Positions 26,026 to 37,710 of a stretch of 64,000 nucleotides of DNA are shown piece after piece; the stretch's first letter is position 1, and every line of letters starts with the position of its first letter. Source of the stretch: an uncultured Sphingomonadales bacterium (GTDB lineage Bacteria; Pseudomonadota; Alphaproteobacteria; Sphingomonadales; Sphingomonadaceae); NCBI GenBank assembly GCA_903839675.1, contig CAIMDB010000035.1:52975-116974 (forward strand). Reading direction: 5' to 3'. Below the pieces are notes generated by a model. The model did not search any database. It was not told where the DNA came from and saw nothing but the letters and a program-made list of their open reading frames with translations. Position numbers and translations under genes: made by a program.

Positions 26026-26973
26026 CTAGAGATCTGCCGACGTGGTGTCGGTCTTGATTGCGGCCTGTGTGGGTTCAGCCGGCGGTGCCACCGGTTCGGC
26101 AATAGCCCCATTATTGCGCTTCAGTCGCACCACAAATTTCGACGGATCGCGCATGTCAAAGCGCACGAAACCGCGGCCAAGCAGGCGCTGGGTCCCATCA
26201 AGACGCGCAAACCGCTTCAAGGCATTGGATGCAATGTCCTGCCCTTCCGGAAGGGCAAGTACTTCGCCGGATTCAAACCGCAGGTCCCACCGACGATTGC
26301 CAACCCATGAGGCCCCGGCGAGCATGGGCTTAAGCGCAGGTACGGTCGCCAACAGATCATGCAGATCTTCAATCTGGCGATTTGCATTTGGCCCTATGAC
26401 CAGCGGCAAATCCGGTATGGCGTTGGCGTCGACCCGTTCAAGCTCGACGCCCGTACCGTCGATCAGTGAGAGTTTCTGGTTGTTCTGCCATACAGCCGCC
26501 GGCTTGCGTTCGACAATGTCGACCACCAGCGTGTCGGGCCAGCGCCGCGAAATGCGTGCGTCCTCGATCCACCCATATTGCAGAAGCTGACCGCGCACCT
26601 TGTCCAGATCGACAAGCGGCATGGCCATTGAGTGCTGGTCCAGCGCGACCGCATAGACGGTCAGCGAGTCCATGCGGTCGAGGCCCTTCACCTCAACCCG
26701 CTTTACCTTGAAGCCTGCCCGTCCAGCGACCTGCCCCATTTCGGTGCCCACGAACTGGGGCACACCGGCGTAAACGCTGGCTGTTACGATGGTTCCGGCG
26801 ATCAGCACGATCGTGGCGCCTGTCATGGCCCTTTCGATCGTCTCCGCCTTGATCGGCACATATTTCCAGAATTTTTCCATCCAGATGGCACGCCGCGTCT
26901 TTGGCTTGCGGACCCCGTTGCGGGTGACCGCGCGTTTGACCGGCCCGCGTGTGACTTTGGTGCTTCCCTTCAC
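26026..26973 (-). CDS. ftsQ: Cell division protein FtsQ
   Basis: This 315-residue bitopic protein has a basic cytoplasmic N-terminus, one membrane helix (ATIVLIAGTIVTASVYAGV, about residues 53-71) and a POTRA domain beginning FKVKRVEVKGLDRM. The FtsQ beta domain with WPDTLVVDIVERKPAAVWQ follows. It links early and late divisome proteins. It overlaps ddl by four bases. Confidence 0.95.
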   Translation of the reverse strand: MKGSTKVTRGPVKRAVTRNGVRKPKTRRAIWMEKFWKYVPIKAETIERAMTGATIVLIAGTIVTASVYAGVPQFVGTEMGQVAGRAGFKVKRVEVKGLDRMDSLTVYAVALDQHSMAMPLVDLDKVRGQLLQYGWIEDARISRRWPDTLVVDIVERKPAAVWQNNQKLSLIDGTGVELERVDANAIPDLPLVIGPNANRQIEDLHDLLATVPALKPMLAGASWVGNRRWDLRFESGEVLALPEGQDIASNALKRFARLDGTQRLLGRGFVRFDMRDPSKFVVRLKRNNGAIAEPVAPPAEPTQAAIKTDTTSADL

Positions 26974-27893
26974 GCCAGAGCCTCCTTCACCAAGATGTCG
27001 ACCAGCTGTTCATAAGAAATGCCAACCTGCTTGGCCTGTTCCGGCACCAGGCTGAGCGGCGTCATCCCCGGCTGGGTGTTCACCTCCAGCAAGAAGACAC
27101 CATCGACGCCCTGCGTATCATCCCACCGGAAATCAGACCGGGAGGCGCCACGGCATCCCAGCACACGGTGCGCCTGCAAAGCCCATCCCAGCATCGCTTC
27201 CGTCACATCATCGGGGATTTGCGCGGGGCAGATATGTTCCGTCTTGCCTTCAGTGTACTTGGCTTCGAAATCATAGAAGCCTGATTTCGGCTCAAGTTCC
27301 GTCACGCACAGGGCACGGTCTCCAAGCACGGCGACGGTCAGTTCACGCCCACGAATAAACGGCTCGGCAAGCAGGTGATCAAACTGTTGCCATGGCCCAG
27401 CAACGTCGCGCCCGATGGGGTTGCCGTAATTCGACGAATCCGTGACGATCGCCACACCAACTGATGAGCCTTCGTTGACCGGCTTCAACACATAAGGGCG
27501 CGGCAGAGGATCATTGAAGTAGAGGCCTGCGCTTTCCACCACCATGCCGCCGGGCATCGGGATGCCATGCGGCACCAGCGCCGACTTCGTCAGTTGCTTG
27601 TCAATGGCGATGACAGATGTGGCGAGCCCGGAATGCGTGTATTTCAGCCCCATCAGGTCCATCATGCCCTGCACTGTGCCGTCTTCTCCCGGCGTGCCAT
27701 GCAGCGCGTTGAACACCACGTCTGGCTTCACGTCGGCAAGGCGCACGGCAATGTCACGGTCCATGTCGATCCGCGTAACACGATAGCCCACACGCTCCAA
27801 AGCATCGGCGACGCCCGCACCGGTGACGAGCGAGACTTCGCGTTCGAAGGACCATCCCCCCATCAGGACAACAACGTGGACAGGCGTACTCAT
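26970..27893 (-). CDS. ddl: D-alanine--D-alanine ligase
   Basis: This 307-residue ATP-grasp enzyme joins two D-alanines for the peptidoglycan stem. Motifs seen are ALHGTPGEDGTVQG near residue 63, the KPVNEGSSVGV ATP-binding loop and the metal-site end FLLEVNTQPGMTPLSLVP. It sits between murB and ftsQ with four-base overlaps on both sides. Confidence 0.97.
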   Translation of the reverse strand: MSTPVHVVVLMGGWSFEREVSLVTGAGVADALERVGYRVTRIDMDRDIAVRLADVKPDVVFNALHGTPGEDGTVQGMMDLMGLKYTHSGLATSVIAIDKQLTKSALVPHGIPMPGGMVVESAGLYFNDPLPRPYVLKPVNEGSSVGVAIVTDSSNYGNPIGRDVAGPWQQFDHLLAEPFIRGRELTVAVLGDRALCVTELEPKSGFYDFEAKYTEGKTEHICPAQIPDDVTEAMLGWALQAHRVLGCRGASRSDFRWDDTQGVDGVFLLEVNTQPGMTPLSLVPEQAKQVGISYEQLVDILVKEALA

Positions 27894-28807
27894 GCCGGCT
27901 TACCTACTCTTTGAATTTCCCATTCGAGCGTAACGCCCGATTTTTCCTTTACCCGACGCCGGACTTCCTCGCCCAACGCTTCAATGTCCGCACTGGTTGC
28001 ATCACCGACATTGAGCAAAAAGTTCGTGTGCTTTTCAGACACCTGCGCGCCGCCCATCTGCAAGCCCCGGCAGCCAGCTTCATCGACCAATTGCCAAGCC
28101 TTATGGCCATCCGGGTTCTTGAACGTCGATCCACCGGTTTTTGAGCGCAGTGGCTGCGACGCCTCGCGGCTCGCCGAGATGCGGTCCATTTCTGTCTGGA
28201 TAGCGTCTGGCTCACCCGGTTCCCCGTGAAAGCGTGCCGCGACGACGATTGCGCCGTCCGGAAGGTCGCTGTGACGATAGGTGTAGTGCAAGGCCGCCAC
28301 CGGCAAGGTCACAAGCTCTCCGGAGCGGAGCACGACATCGCAATCGATCAGAACGTCCTTGACCTCTCCCCCATAGGCCCCGCCGTTCATTCGCACGAAG
28401 CCACCAACAGTACCCGGGATTGAGCGCAGGAATTCCAAGCCTGCAATGCCATGGTCGCGCGCCATGCTCGATACGAGGATGCCCGATGCGCCACCGCCGC
28501 AATTGAGCACATCGTCTATGCCAAATGTGCCCTTTCCAACGGTATCCACCCACGCAAAGGCCTTGCCCAGACGAATAACGACGCCCGGCACGCCGCCGTC
28601 ACGCACAATCATATTGGACCCAAGACCCAGCGCCATGACCGGAACCGATGAATCGAGCCCGCGCAAAAAGTCTTGCAGGTCATCAAGATCCTTGGGCTCA
28701 AACAGCCACTCAGCTGTGCCACCCGCCTTGAACCAGACAAGCGGCGCCAGCGGCGCGTTGGCCGTCAGCTTTCCGCGCACCGGGGGCAAGGCGAGCGTTG
28801 TCGTCAA
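27890..28807 (-). CDS. murB: UDP-N-acetylenolpyruvoylglucosamine reductase
   Basis: This 305-residue flavoenzyme reduces UDP-GlcNAc-enolpyruvate to UDP-MurNAc. The FAD-binding region runs through [13 protein letters not shown] and [14 protein letters not shown], and the substrate-binding end carries the catalytic serine segment [20 protein letters not shown]. Its start overlaps the murC stop and its end overlaps ddl. It is a short, type II-like MurB. Confidence 0.96.
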   Translation of the reverse strand: MTTTLALPPVRGKLTANAPLAPLVWFKAGGTAEWLFEPKDLDDLQDFLRGLDSSVPVMALGLGSNMIVRDGGVPGVVIRLGKAFAWVDTVGKGTFGIDDVLNCGGGASGILVSSMARDHGIAGLEFLRSIPGTVGGFVRMNGGAYGGEVKDVLIDCDVVLRSGELVTLPVAALHYTYRHSDLPDGAIVVAARFHGEPGEPDAIQTEMDRISASREASQPLRSKTGGSTFKNPDGHKAWQLVDEAGCRGLQMGGAQVSEKHTNFLLNVGDATSADIEALGEEVRRRVKEKSGVTLEWEIQRVGKPA

Positions 28808-30210
28808 GCGCGCGCCGCCTTAATGGCATCGGCAAGGCCAGCCGCCCATTTGGTGATGTCGCCCGCGCCGAGGCACACGACCATGTCGCCGGGCTTGCCC
28901 TGTTCCGCAACGACCGCGGCCAGTGCTGCGGCGTCTGCAATTTCGGCGGCGGCATGATGGCCACGCCGTTTGAGGTTGCTGACGAGCGCGCCTGCGCTGA
29001 CGCCTTCCAATGGCGCTTCACCTGCCGCAAACACTGGAGTGACGTAAACAATATCGGCATCGTTGAAGCAGGAGGCGAATTCATCCATCAGGCCACCAAG
29101 ACGCGTGTAGCGGTGTGGCTGACAAACGGCGATGACACGGCCCTGCGCGCCTTCCCGCGCGGCGGACAATACGGCACGGATTTCAACGGGGTGATGACCA
29201 TAATCGTCGATGATTGTGACGCCGTCGATTTCCCCGACCTTGGTGAAGCGTCGTTTGACGCCGCCAAACTTTGCAAAACCGCGCTGGATGTCCGCATCCG
29301 ACATGCCCATTTCCAACCCGACAGCAATCGCTGCGAGCGCGTTCTGCACATTGTGGCGGCCGGGCATGGGCAGCTCGATACCGGATATAGTCCGCTGCGA
29401 TCCGTCCCTTGAACGAACAATGACGTCGAACCGGTTCCCACCCGGAAAAGGCGTCACATTCTCGCCGCGCACATCGGCTTGAGCTGAGAAGCCATAGGTC
29501 ATGATCCGACGATCCCGGATGCGCGGGATGATCGCCTGCACCTCAGGATGGTCGAGGCACAGGATAGCCAGACCGTAGAACGGGACGTTCTCGATAAATT
29601 CGACAAAGGCCTTCTTCACGGCATCGAAAGAGCCGTAATGATCGAGATGCTCGGGATCGATATTGGTGACGACCGCAATGGTGCCATCAAGTCGCAGGAA
29701 AGATCCGTCGCTCTCATCGGCTTCTACCACCATCCAGTCACTATCGCCCAACCGCGCATTGGAGCCGTAGCTGTTGATGATGCCGCCGTTGATGACGGTG
29801 GGGTCCACGCCGCCTGCGTCCAGCATGGCCGCGATCATCGACGTGGTCGTCGTCTTACCGTGCGTGCCCGCGACCGCGACGGTCGATTTAAGCCGCATCA
29901 GTTCCGCCAGCATTTCGGCACGGCGCACGATGGGAATACGACGTTCCAGCGCCGCTTCGACTTCAGGATTGCCGCGCTTTACTGCCGTCGACGTGACGAT
30001 AACCGCTGCATCGCCGAGGTTCTCAGCCGCATGGCCGATCATCACTTTGATGCCCTTCTTGCGCAGGCCTTCCACAACATAGCTCTCGGAAATGTCGGTG
30101 CCCTGAACCGAATAGCCAAGGTTATGCATCACCTCTGCAATGCCGGACATGCCGATGCCACCAATGCCGATGAAATGGACGGTGCCAATGCTGGTCGGGA
30201 CGGCCTTCAT
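28804..30210 (-). CDS. murC: UDP-N-acetylmuramate--L-alanine ligase
   Basis: This 468-residue Mur ligase adds the first stem residue, L-alanine. It has the N-terminal Rossmann motif [16 protein letters not shown], the P-loop [12 protein letters not shown] at about residue 115 and the C-terminal [14 protein letters not shown] motif. It overlaps murG and murB by four bases each. Confidence 0.98.
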   Translation of the reverse strand: MKAVPTSIGTVHFIGIGGIGMSGIAEVMHNLGYSVQGTDISESYVVEGLRKKGIKVMIGHAAENLGDAAVIVTSTAVKRGNPEVEAALERRIPIVRRAEMLAELMRLKSTVAVAGTHGKTTTTSMIAAMLDAGGVDPTVINGGIINSYGSNARLGDSDWMVVEADESDGSFLRLDGTIAVVTNIDPEHLDHYGSFDAVKKAFVEFIENVPFYGLAILCLDHPEVQAIIPRIRDRRIMTYGFSAQADVRGENVTPFPGGNRFDVIVRSRDGSQRTISGIELPMPGRHNVQNALAAIAVGLEMGMSDADIQRGFAKFGGVKRRFTKVGEIDGVTIIDDYGHHPVEIRAVLSAAREGAQGRVIAVCQPHRYTRLGGLMDEFASCFNDADIVYVTPVFAAGEAPLEGVSAGALVSNLKRRGHHAAAEIADAAALAAVVAEQGKPGDMVVCLGAGDITKWAAGLADAIKAARA

Positions 30211-31361
30211 GCGCCAGCTCCTGCGAGACGGGGGCTTTGCGCGGCAAGACCGACGGCCTGAGGTGCAACGGGCCGGTCCAGATTTTCGACCATATCCGCC
30301 AAATCGCGTGTCGCATTGGGGCGGCCGATTGAACGCGCCCGTCCTGCCGCATTGGTCAACCCTTCAGGATCTAGGCCCAGTTTTTGCATCTGCTTGGCCA
30401 ATTCCTTCGCCGTGAATTTCGATTGCGTAATGGATCGCGCGCCGCCTGCGGTCACAATCTCACGCGCATTTGCCGTCTGGTGGTCATCCGTCGCACTTGG
30501 CAGCGGCACAAGGATCGCCGGACGACCAGCGCAAGTCAGTTCCGCCAGCGTCGAGGCCCCTGCCCGCGCAATCACCAAATGGGCCCAAGCGAGCCGATCC
30601 GGCAGGTCGTTGAGATAGGTTGCCAAGTCCGCTGCGATACCAAGATTGGCATAATGCGCGCGGACACGGTCAATATCCTCAGCACGGCATTGCTGCGTCA
30701 CTTGAAGGCGGCGGCGCAGCGCGACGGGGAGCATCGCCAAGCCATCGGGCACGACATCGGACAGGACCGTTGCGCCCTGGCTGCCGCCGACGACGAGAAC
30801 GCGGAACACGCCCTCTTCACTCAGCGCGGGGAAAGGTTGTTCCCGTAGCGCGCAGACTTCGGCGCGAACGGGATTGCCAACGAGCCATGTCTTGCCGAGG
30901 TGCTTTTCGGCCAGCCGTTCAATCTGCGGGAAAGACACAGCAATTGCATCGACGCGCGATGCGACGAGCCGGTTCACGCGACCAAGGACAGCGTTCTGTT
31001 CATGCACCGCCGTCCGGATGCCCGCGGACCGGGCGGCCAACAGGGCAGGAAAAGCGGGATATCCTCCGAAACCGATCACAGCGGCTGGCTGAAATGTCTC
31101 AAACAGGCGCAACGCCATCGTGCGGCCAGCCATGATCGCCTTTGCCCCGGCAAGCCAAGTCATCGGGTTCTTGGTGATCCGACCGGCGGGCAGAATATGC
31201 GTCTGCACGCCATCGAACAGGCCGGGGATACGCGCGCCGCGTTCATCAGTGATCAGCGCGACGCGGTGCCCACGCCGTGTCAGTTCCTCAGCCAGCGCAT
31301 GGGCGGGCATCATGTGGCCGCCGGTGCCGCCTGCGGCGAGAACGAAGTGCCGTTCGCTCAT
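30207..31361 (-). CDS. murG: UDP-GlcNAc:lipid I N-acetylglucosaminyltransferase
   Basis: This 384-residue peripheral membrane GT-B enzyme converts lipid I to lipid II. It shows the N-terminal glycine-rich loop [29 protein letters not shown] and the donor-site region [22 protein letters not shown]. The ATG at 31361 overlaps the ftsW stop (31358). An upstream in-frame start would add 29 residues lying within ftsW. Confidence 0.97.
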   Translation of the reverse strand: MSERHFVLAAGGTGGHMMPAHALAEELTRRGHRVALITDERGARIPGLFDGVQTHILPAGRITKNPMTWLAGAKAIMAGRTMALRLFETFQPAAVIGFGGYPAFPALLAARSAGIRTAVHEQNAVLGRVNRLVASRVDAIAVSFPQIERLAEKHLGKTWLVGNPVRAEVCALREQPFPALSEEGVFRVLVVGGSQGATVLSDVVPDGLAMLPVALRRRLQVTQQCRAEDIDRVRAHYANLGIAADLATYLNDLPDRLAWAHLVIARAGASTLAELTCAGRPAILVPLPSATDDHQTANAREIVTAGGARSITQSKFTAKELAKQMQKLGLDPEGLTNAAGRARSIGRPNATRDLADMVENLDRPVAPQAVGLAAQSPRLAGAGA

Positions 31362-32578
31362 CGATTGCTCCACTTCACGACATAGGGTGAGCGCGTCAGA
31401 TACGGGTTTTTCCGCGTAAAGGCGAGCAACAGGCCAAAGCCCATGCACAATGCAATCAACGATGAGCCGCCATAGCTGATGAACGGCAGCGTCATCCCCT
31501 TGGACGGCGCAATGCCGACATTGACCGCCATGTTGACCATGGCCTGCGCCGTGAACTGAGTGATCAGTCCGCCCGCCGCAAGAATGAGGAACGTGTCATC
31601 TTCATCCAGCAGCTTCACGAACACGCGAATGGCCATCGCGATGAAGATGCAAAGGATGGCGAGACAGGCGAGCAGGCCGAACTCTTCCCCGATGACCGAG
31701 AAGATGTAGTCGGTATGGGCTTCCGGTAGGCGGAACTTAAGCTCTCCACCGCCCGGTCCCGTGCCGAACAGGCCACCTGCCGTGATCGTCGCATGGGCGC
31801 TGTCCGTCTGGTAGGTGTCCCCGCTCTGGAAGAGGAAGTTATTGATGCGCTGCGTCGCGACCGGGTAAAAGAGATAGGCCGCCGTGATGCCGACGCCGCC
31901 AATGCCGGACAGAATGCCCACCGCGCGCCATGACAAGCCCGTGATCATCACCATGGCGAACCACATCGAACAGAAGATGATCGTCTGGCCAAAGTCCGGC
32001 TGAAACATGAGAAAGCCCGCGATGACGACCGTCACCGCGCCGGAAATCGGCACGACAGGCAAGCTCTTGTCTTGTGATTTGAGCGAGAGCAGCCAGGCAA
32101 TGGCGATCACGTAAAAAGGCTTCAAAAACTCAGATGGCTGGAACTGCGAAAAACCCACGCCCAACCAGCGGGTCGCACCATTGCGTTCAAATCCGACCAG
32201 AGGAACAAGCGCCAAGCAAATGGCGAAAAAGCACGCCATGGCGAGCCCAAAGCGCCGCGCAAGCAGCTGCGGCATCATAGATGTGCCAATCATGATCGGC
32301 ACCCCGATACACACCCACATCAACTGCCGCCAAAAGTAATGGAGCGGAGACAGCGTAAAGCCGACATCCGAATAACGGTGCGCAGAGGCGGGTGATGCAG
32401 CCGCAACAGCGATCAGGCCGATCGATAGCAGGATGATCACGAGCAGCAGCAGGACGCGGTCAATTTCCCAGAACCAAAGGCCCACGGCAGACCGGTCTGA
32501 CCGGCCAAGTCGGGTCACACGCGGCTTTGCGGGCGCTGGCGTAGGCAGGCTCGGAATCCCGGCTGTTGTGGTCGTCAT
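31358..32578 (-). CDS. ftsW: Peptidoglycan polymerase FtsW (SEDS family)
   Basis: This 406-residue protein with about ten membrane helices is the septal SEDS glycosyltransferase that works with FtsI. The signatures GVGFSQFQPSEFLKPFYVI, GDTYQTDSAHATITAGGLFG and the end LPFISYGGSSLIALCMGFGL are characteristic. A 35-residue cytoplasmic N-terminus precedes the first helix. It is flanked by four-base overlaps with murD and murG. Confidence 0.97.
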   Translation of the reverse strand: MTTTTAGIPSLPTPAPAKPRVTRLGRSDRSAVGLWFWEIDRVLLLLVIILLSIGLIAVAAASPASAHRYSDVGFTLSPLHYFWRQLMWVCIGVPIMIGTSMMPQLLARRFGLAMACFFAICLALVPLVGFERNGATRWLGVGFSQFQPSEFLKPFYVIAIAWLLSLKSQDKSLPVVPISGAVTVVIAGFLMFQPDFGQTIIFCSMWFAMVMITGLSWRAVGILSGIGGVGITAAYLFYPVATQRINNFLFQSGDTYQTDSAHATITAGGLFGTGPGGGELKFRLPEAHTDYIFSVIGEEFGLLACLAILCIFIAMAIRVFVKLLDEDDTFLILAAGGLITQFTAQAMVNMAVNVGIAPSKGMTLPFISYGGSSLIALCMGFGLLLAFTRKNPYLTRSPYVVKWSNR

Positions 32579-33852
32579 GCGAGGGCCTCCACAGCAGCGC
32601 GGAAAGCATCTCCGCGCGCCTCATAATCCCGAAACTGGTCGAATGATGCACAGGCCGGAGAGAGCAAAACCGTCTCCCCCGAGTGTGCCGCAGCTGCCGC
32701 TTGCTTAACGGCGGACTCCATCGTGACGCTCTGCGTGACCGGCATGTGCGGCGCGAGAAGCTGCGTGAACATCGGCCCGGCTTCACCGATGGTGTAAGCG
32801 GCCTTTACATTGCTGAAATGCGGCACGCAGGCGTCGAGCTCGTCAGTCTTAGCGAGACCGCCCAAGATCCAGTGCACAGCCGGATAAGCTGCAAGCGCCG
32901 GCGCCGTCGAAGTCGGGTTGGTCGCCTTCGAGTCGTTGACGAAGAGCACTCCACCCCGGTCGCGCACGCGTTCCATGCGGTGGGGCAAGCCGCCAAACGT
33001 CTTCAAGGCGGACGCGATCATGTCAGCAGAAACACCAAGCGCTTCCGCCACCGCTCTGGCGCAAGCGACATTCTGCGCGTTATGCGGCCCCTGAAGCGAC
33101 GGCCATTCCGATTGAACACCTACATCCGTTGACGCGACCCGATGAAGCCGATGGTTGATCCGACTTGCGATCATGCGCGAGGGATCATCCTCGGTTGCGA
33201 TCACCGCGATCTGATCGACATGCTGGAGCGTGAACAGTCGTTCTTTGGCAGCCGCGTAATCGGCAAATCCGTCATAGCGGTCGAGATGATCAGGCGTGAC
33301 ATTCGTCAGCACGGCAACGTCGCATGCAAGGCTATGCGTCAGATCAATCTGGTAGCTCGACAGTTCCAGCACATAGACGCCACCGCTCGGCAGCGCATCC
33401 TGTGTCAGGATCGGCAGGCCGATATTGCCGCCCATCGTTGTCGGAACGCCAGCGGACTTCAGGATGTGATGGATCAGTGCGGTTGTCGTCGATTTGCCGT
33501 TGGTGCCGGTGATGCCGACCACTTTGTGCGGCGGCAGCGTGGCCCGCGCCTGTGCGAACAATTCAATATCGCCGATAAGGGGAACGCCCGCTAAACGGGC
33601 ATGGCCTGCAATCGGATGGCGGTTAATCGGCACACCGGGCGAGACGACAACCCCATCACATCCGCTAAGGTCGGTCGCCAAAAGGTCGGCGAGTGTGACA
33701 CCCTCCGGCACCATTGCCCGCGCCTCTTCACGTTCATCCCACGCCAACACCTCCGCTCCACTCGCAACGAGAGCCGCAACAGTGGCAAGGCCCGACCTTG
33801 CGAGGCCGAGCACTGCGTAGCGTTTCCCGCGAAAGGCGTCGGATGTGATCAT
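32575..33852 (-). CDS. murD: UDP-N-acetylmuramoylalanine--D-glutamate ligase
   Basis: This 425-residue Mur ligase adds D-glutamate. It has the N-terminal [15 protein letters not shown]ossmann region, the ATP-binding [16 protein letters not shown] and the [13 protein letters not shown] segment of the central and C-terminal domains. It overlaps both neighbours by four bases. Confidence 0.97.
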   Translation of the reverse strand: MITSDAFRGKRYAVLGLARSGLATVAALVASGAEVLAWDEREEARAMVPEGVTLADLLATDLSGCDGVVVSPGVPINRHPIAGHARLAGVPLIGDIELFAQARATLPPHKVVGITGTNGKSTTTALIHHILKSAGVPTTMGGNIGLPILTQDALPSGGVYVLELSSYQIDLTHSLACDVAVLTNVTPDHLDRYDGFADYAAAKERLFTLQHVDQIAVIATEDDPSRMIASRINHRLHRVASTDVGVQSEWPSLQGPHNAQNVACARAVAEALGVSADMIASALKTFGGLPHRMERVRDRGGVLFVNDSKATNPTSTAPALAAYPAVHWILGGLAKTDELDACVPHFSNVKAAYTIGEAGPMFTQLLAPHMPVTQSVTMESAVKQAAAAAHSGETVLLSPACASFDQFRDYEARGDAFRAAVEALA

Positions 33853-34919
33853 CTGAGCTTGAGCGTCGACAGACCGGCAAGGGCAAGGACGAACGCGACG
33901 ATCCAGAAGCGGATGACGACCGTCGGTTCAGACCAACCCAATTGTTCGAAATGATGGTGGATCGGCGCCATACGGAAGACGCGGCGGCCCGTGCGCTTGA
34001 ACCAGAACACCTGAATGACGACCGACATGGCCTCCACCACGAAGAGCCCGCCGATGATCGCGAGAACAAACTCGTGATGGGTGGTCACAGCAACCGTACC
34101 AAGTGCACCGCCCAAAGCCAGGCTGCCCGTATCCCCCATAAAGACGGCGGCTGGCGGCGCATTGAACCAGAGGAAGGCGAGGCCCGCGCCAACAACCGCC
34201 CCGCACAGGATCGTCAAATCCCCCGCGCCTGCCACATAGGGAATGCCCAGATAGGCCGCATATTTCGCGTTACCGACCAAATAGGCGATCATCATGAAGG
34301 CGATGCACGATATGATAACCGGCATGGTCGCCAGCCCATCCAGCCCGTCTGTCAGGTTCACGGCATTGCCGAAGGCGACAATTACGAACGCGCCGAAGAG
34401 GATGTAGAACCACCCGATATCGGCCACTGGTCCATTGACGAACGGCAGATAAAGGTCGGTGTTGGAATGAGAGACGATGAGCGCAGTCGCAAGACCGGCG
34501 ATCGTGAATTCCGCCAGAAGCCGCGCTTTAGCGGACACACCCTTGGCGCTCCGCTTCTTGACCTTGTCATAATCGTCGAGAAAGCCAATCAGACCGAAAC
34601 CGCCCGTGACCAGAACGCAGGCCCAGACATACACATTGCGCAGGTCCATCCATAAAAGCAGCGCCACGCCGACAGCCGTCAGGATCATCAGGCCGCCCAT
34701 GGTCGGCGTGCCAACCTTTGCCAGATGCGTTTGTGGCCCATCCGAGCGAATGGGCTGACCCTTGCCCTGACGGACGCGCAGCCATCCGATAAACTTCGGT
34801 CCGATAATCAACCCGATGACAAGTGCGGTTGCAACCGCACCGCCTGTCCGGAAGGTGAGATAGCGCAGGAGGTTCAAAACCCCAGGAAACCCAAGCTGTT
34901 CAGCAATCCAGTAAAGCAT
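33849..34919 (-). CDS. mraY: Phospho-N-acetylmuramoyl-pentapeptide transferase
   Basis: This 356-residue integral membrane enzyme makes lipid I from UDP-MurNAc-pentapeptide and undecaprenyl phosphate. Motifs are [34 protein letters not shown] with catalytic aspartates, [12 protein letters not shown] and APIHHHFE. About ten membrane helices are evident. The start shares one base with the murF stop (TGATG). Confidence 0.98.
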   Translation of the reverse strand: MLYWIAEQLGFPGVLNLLRYLTFRTGGAVATALVIGLIIGPKFIGWLRVRQGKGQPIRSDGPQTHLAKVGTPTMGGLMILTAVGVALLLWMDLRNVYVWACVLVTGGFGLIGFLDDYDKVKKRSAKGVSAKARLLAEFTIAGLATALIVSHSNTDLYLPFVNGPVADIGWFYILFGAFVIVAFGNAVNLTDGLDGLATMPVIISCIAFMMIAYLVGNAKYAAYLGIPYVAGAGDLTILCGAVVGAGLAFLWFNAPPAAVFMGDTGSLALGGALGTVAVTTHHEFVLAIIGGLFVVEAMSVVIQVFWFKRTGRRVFRMAPIHHHFEQLGWSEPTVVIRFWIVAFVLALAGLSTLKLR

Positions 34920-36295
34920 CAGTCGTTCCCGGCGGTCAGGGCATTTACCAATTGGCCAAGGCCAACGGCGTTAGATCCCTTGATGAGAATGGCATCGCCA
35001 TCGCGCAGCATCGGCTCCAACGTTTGCAGGGCCGATGCCGCATCCGGCAGATGAAGAACGTTGGTCCGCTGCCCAAGCGCATGGGCAAGCGGCGCCATCC
35101 CGGCGCCGACGAGCAGAGCGATATCGACATTCGCGTCCAAGACAGGAGCGGAAAGTTCGGCATGGAGTTCTTCTGAATTTTCGCCGAGTTCCCGCATTTC
35201 GCCCAGCACGGCAATACGGCGGGCAGCGGGCTCCGCACCCAAGACGGCAAGCGTGGCTTTCATCGAAGCCGAATTTGCATTGTAGCTTTCGTCAATCAGA
35301 AGAGCTGAACCGCCACTTGCGAGAGCTATGGAATGCCGCTCACCTCTGCCCTTTAATCCCTGCATTTCGCCAAGCGCGAGGCCAGCCGCTGCGAGATCGC
35401 CGCCCATTGCCTGCACGGCCGCGAGCACGGCCAGCCCATTGGACACCCAATGGTCGCCGGGTTGGGACAGCGTAAAGTTCAACTCCACGCCCGGCAAAAC
35501 AGCCGCGATCATGGTCCCGCTGTCGAGCTGGATGACGTCGCGGGCATACACGTCAGCCCCTTCTTGGCGCCCGAAGGTGACCATCTGTGCCCCATGCCGC
35601 CGCGCAGCGTCCGCAAGGCGCGCACAATAAGGCGAGTCAAAGGGAATGATCGCCGTGCCGCCCGGTTCCAACCCTTCGAAGATCTCCGCCTTTGCGTCGG
35701 CAATCGCCTCTAGCGAACCAAGATTTTCGATATGGGCCGGGGCAATGGCTGTCACCAGCGCCACCTGCGGGCGAACAAGCCGCGCCAACTGCGCGATCTC
35801 GCCTTTGTGGTTCATCCCCATCTCAAACACGCCAAAGTGCGTCTCTGCGGGCATCCGCGCAAGGCTGAGCGGGACGCCTGTATGATTGTTGTAGCTTTTG
35901 ACCGAACGGTGGACAGCCCCCTTATTGGCCCGTGCAAGGGCCGCCGCCAAAGCTTCCTTTGTGCTCGTCTTGCCAACCGAGCCTGTCACACCGGCGACGA
36001 CGGCCTTCGTCCGCCCCCGCGCGGCGATGCCAAGGGCGTTCAAGGCGTCCGTCGTGTCCGCCACCAAAACATGGGGGTGCGCGACTGGGGTCGAGACAAT
36101 TGCACCACCCGCACCCTGAGCGAACGCCCCGTCGAGAAAGCGATGACCATCGGTCAATTCACCTTTGAGCGCGATGAAGAGATCGCCCTGCCCGACTTCC
36201 CGGCTGTCAAACGCCACGCCTGAAACGGCAAAGTCAGCTGAGGCCGTGCCGCCTGTTGCCGCAGCGATATCTGCTGATGTCCAAAGCGGCGTCAT
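34919..36295 (-). CDS. murF: UDP-MurNAc-tripeptide--D-Ala-D-Ala ligase
   Basis: This 458-residue Mur ligase attaches D-Ala-D-Ala. It has the P-loop [15 protein letters not shown] at about residue 100, [15 protein letters not shown] and [15 protein letters not shown]. The chosen ATG ([12 protein letters not shown]) overlaps the murE stop (ATGA); three more codons upstream are possible but unneeded. Confidence 0.97.
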   Translation of the reverse strand: MTPLWTSADIAAATGGTASADFAVSGVAFDSREVGQGDLFIALKGELTDGHRFLDGAFAQGAGGAIVSTPVAHPHVLVADTTDALNALGIAARGRTKAVVAGVTGSVGKTSTKEALAAALARANKGAVHRSVKSYNNHTGVPLSLARMPAETHFGVFEMGMNHKGEIAQLARLVRPQVALVTAIAPAHIENLGSLEAIADAKAEIFEGLEPGGTAIIPFDSPYCARLADAARRHGAQMVTFGRQEGADVYARDVIQLDSGTMIAAVLPGVELNFTLSQPGDHWVSNGLAVLAAVQAMGGDLAAAGLALGEMQGLKGRGERHSIALASGGSALLIDESYNANSASMKATLAVLGAEPAARRIAVLGEMRELGENSEELHAELSAPVLDANVDIALLVGAGMAPLAHALGQRTNVLHLPDAASALQTLEPMLRDGDAILIKGSNAVGLGQLVNALTAGND

Positions 36296-37710
36296 GCGGC
36301 ACACTCCCGCGCGACAGCAACGTCATCGAAAGGCAGAACCTTATCCCCGACAATCTGGCCCTGCTCATGCCCCTTACCTGCGATCAGGATGATGTCGTCC
36401 GGCCCTGAGTCCGCAATGGCCGCCGCAATTGCATCCCGTCGCCCGGCGATTTCAATCGCGCCAGGTGCCGCCGCCAGTATTTCGGCGCGAATGGATGCCG
36501 GGTCTTCCGTCCGGGGGTTATCGTCCGTCACGATCACATGATCGGCAAATTGCACAGCAATGGCGCCCATTTCCGGCCGCTTGCCGGTATCACGATCGCC
36601 GCCTGCCCCGAAGACCACGATCAACCTGCCCTTTGCATGGGGCTTGAGCGCGTCAATCGCAGCTTCCAGCGCGTCAGGTGTATGCGCGTAATCGACATAG
36701 ACCGGCGCGCCCGACTTCGCGATGACGGCTCGCTCCAGTCGCCCGCGGACGGGCTGGAGCCGCGCCAAATTTGAAACGGTCGTTGCCACATTCCCGCCGG
36801 TCGCAATAACAAGCCCCGCCGCAACGAGCGCGTTTGCAGCCTGATAGGCGCCGATGAGCGGAAGCATGACCTTCATTTCCCGCCCCTCAGCCTCAAGCAC
36901 GAGCTGCTGGCCGAGCTGGCCGGGAATGCGATCAACCAGCCTTAGGGCAGACCCATGCTTACCGACCGTCAGCAGAGCCAGACCGCGTTCTCGGGCCAAA
37001 TCGATGACACGGGCGGAGTATTCCCCGTCATCTGCCCAGACGACTGCTGCACCATCTCCGTCCACGACTTCGGAAAACAGCCGCAACTTGGCCGTAAAAT
37101 AGTTCGCCATATCCCCATGATAATCAAGGTGATCCCGGCTAAGATTGGTGAAAGCGGCGGCACGGACGGGCAGTCCTTCTGTCCGGCACTGATGCAGTCC
37201 ATGGCTCGACGCTTCGAACGCTGCGTGGGTCACGCCTTCACGATTGAGGCCAGCCATGTTCGAAAGGAAGGTCACGATATCGGGCGTTGTGAGCCCGGTC
37301 ACGATGCGGTCGTCCGCCGTCGTCACGCCTAGCGTCCCGATGGAGGCTGCATGAAAGCCGTCCATCCGCCACAACTGCCGCGTCATTTCAACGGTAGACG
37401 TCTTGCCGTTCGTTCCCGTCACAGCGACGCAGATCTGCGGGAAGGGTTCAAAGAACCGTGCCGCTAATAGAGCAAAGGCCCGGCGCGGCTCTTGTTCTAC
37501 AATATGAACTGCGCCGGAAACCGCTACGTCTGGCCGCGCAACGACGGCGATCGCTCCAGCGGCAATCGCTGCTTCGATAAAATCTTCACCATTGACCTTC
37601 AGGCCAGGAAAGGCGCCGAACACGTTTCCGGGCGCGACCTTGCGATGGTCAATTGCAAAGCCTGTGACCGGCGTGGGGTCATCCGTGCCAAGGAGAGTGC
37701 CGAGCTTCAT
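36292..37710 (-). CDS. murE: UDP-MurNAc-L-Ala-D-Glu--2,6-diaminopimelate ligase
   Basis: This 472-residue Mur ligase adds the third stem residue. The P-loop GTNGKTSTVEMTRQL is at about residue 105. The substrate motif reads DNPRTED, and DNPR is the mark of meso-diaminopimelate-specific enzymes, so the peptidoglycan should be of the Gram-negative A1-gamma type. It overlaps ftsI and murF by four bases. Confidence 0.97.
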   Translation of the reverse strand: MKLGTLLGTDDPTPVTGFAIDHRKVAPGNVFGAFPGLKVNGEDFIEAAIAAGAIAVVARPDVAVSGAVHIVEQEPRRAFALLAARFFEPFPQICVAVTGTNGKTSTVEMTRQLWRMDGFHAASIGTLGVTTADDRIVTGLTTPDIVTFLSNMAGLNREGVTHAAFEASSHGLHQCRTEGLPVRAAAFTNLSRDHLDYHGDMANYFTAKLRLFSEVVDGDGAAVVWADDGEYSARVIDLARERGLALLTVGKHGSALRLVDRIPGQLGQQLVLEAEGREMKVMLPLIGAYQAANALVAAGLVIATGGNVATTVSNLARLQPVRGRLERAVIAKSGAPVYVDYAHTPDALEAAIDALKPHAKGRLIVVFGAGGDRDTGKRPEMGAIAVQFADHVIVTDDNPRTEDPASIRAEILAAAPGAIEIAGRRDAIAAAIADSGPDDIILIAGKGHEQGQIVGDKVLPFDDVAVARECAA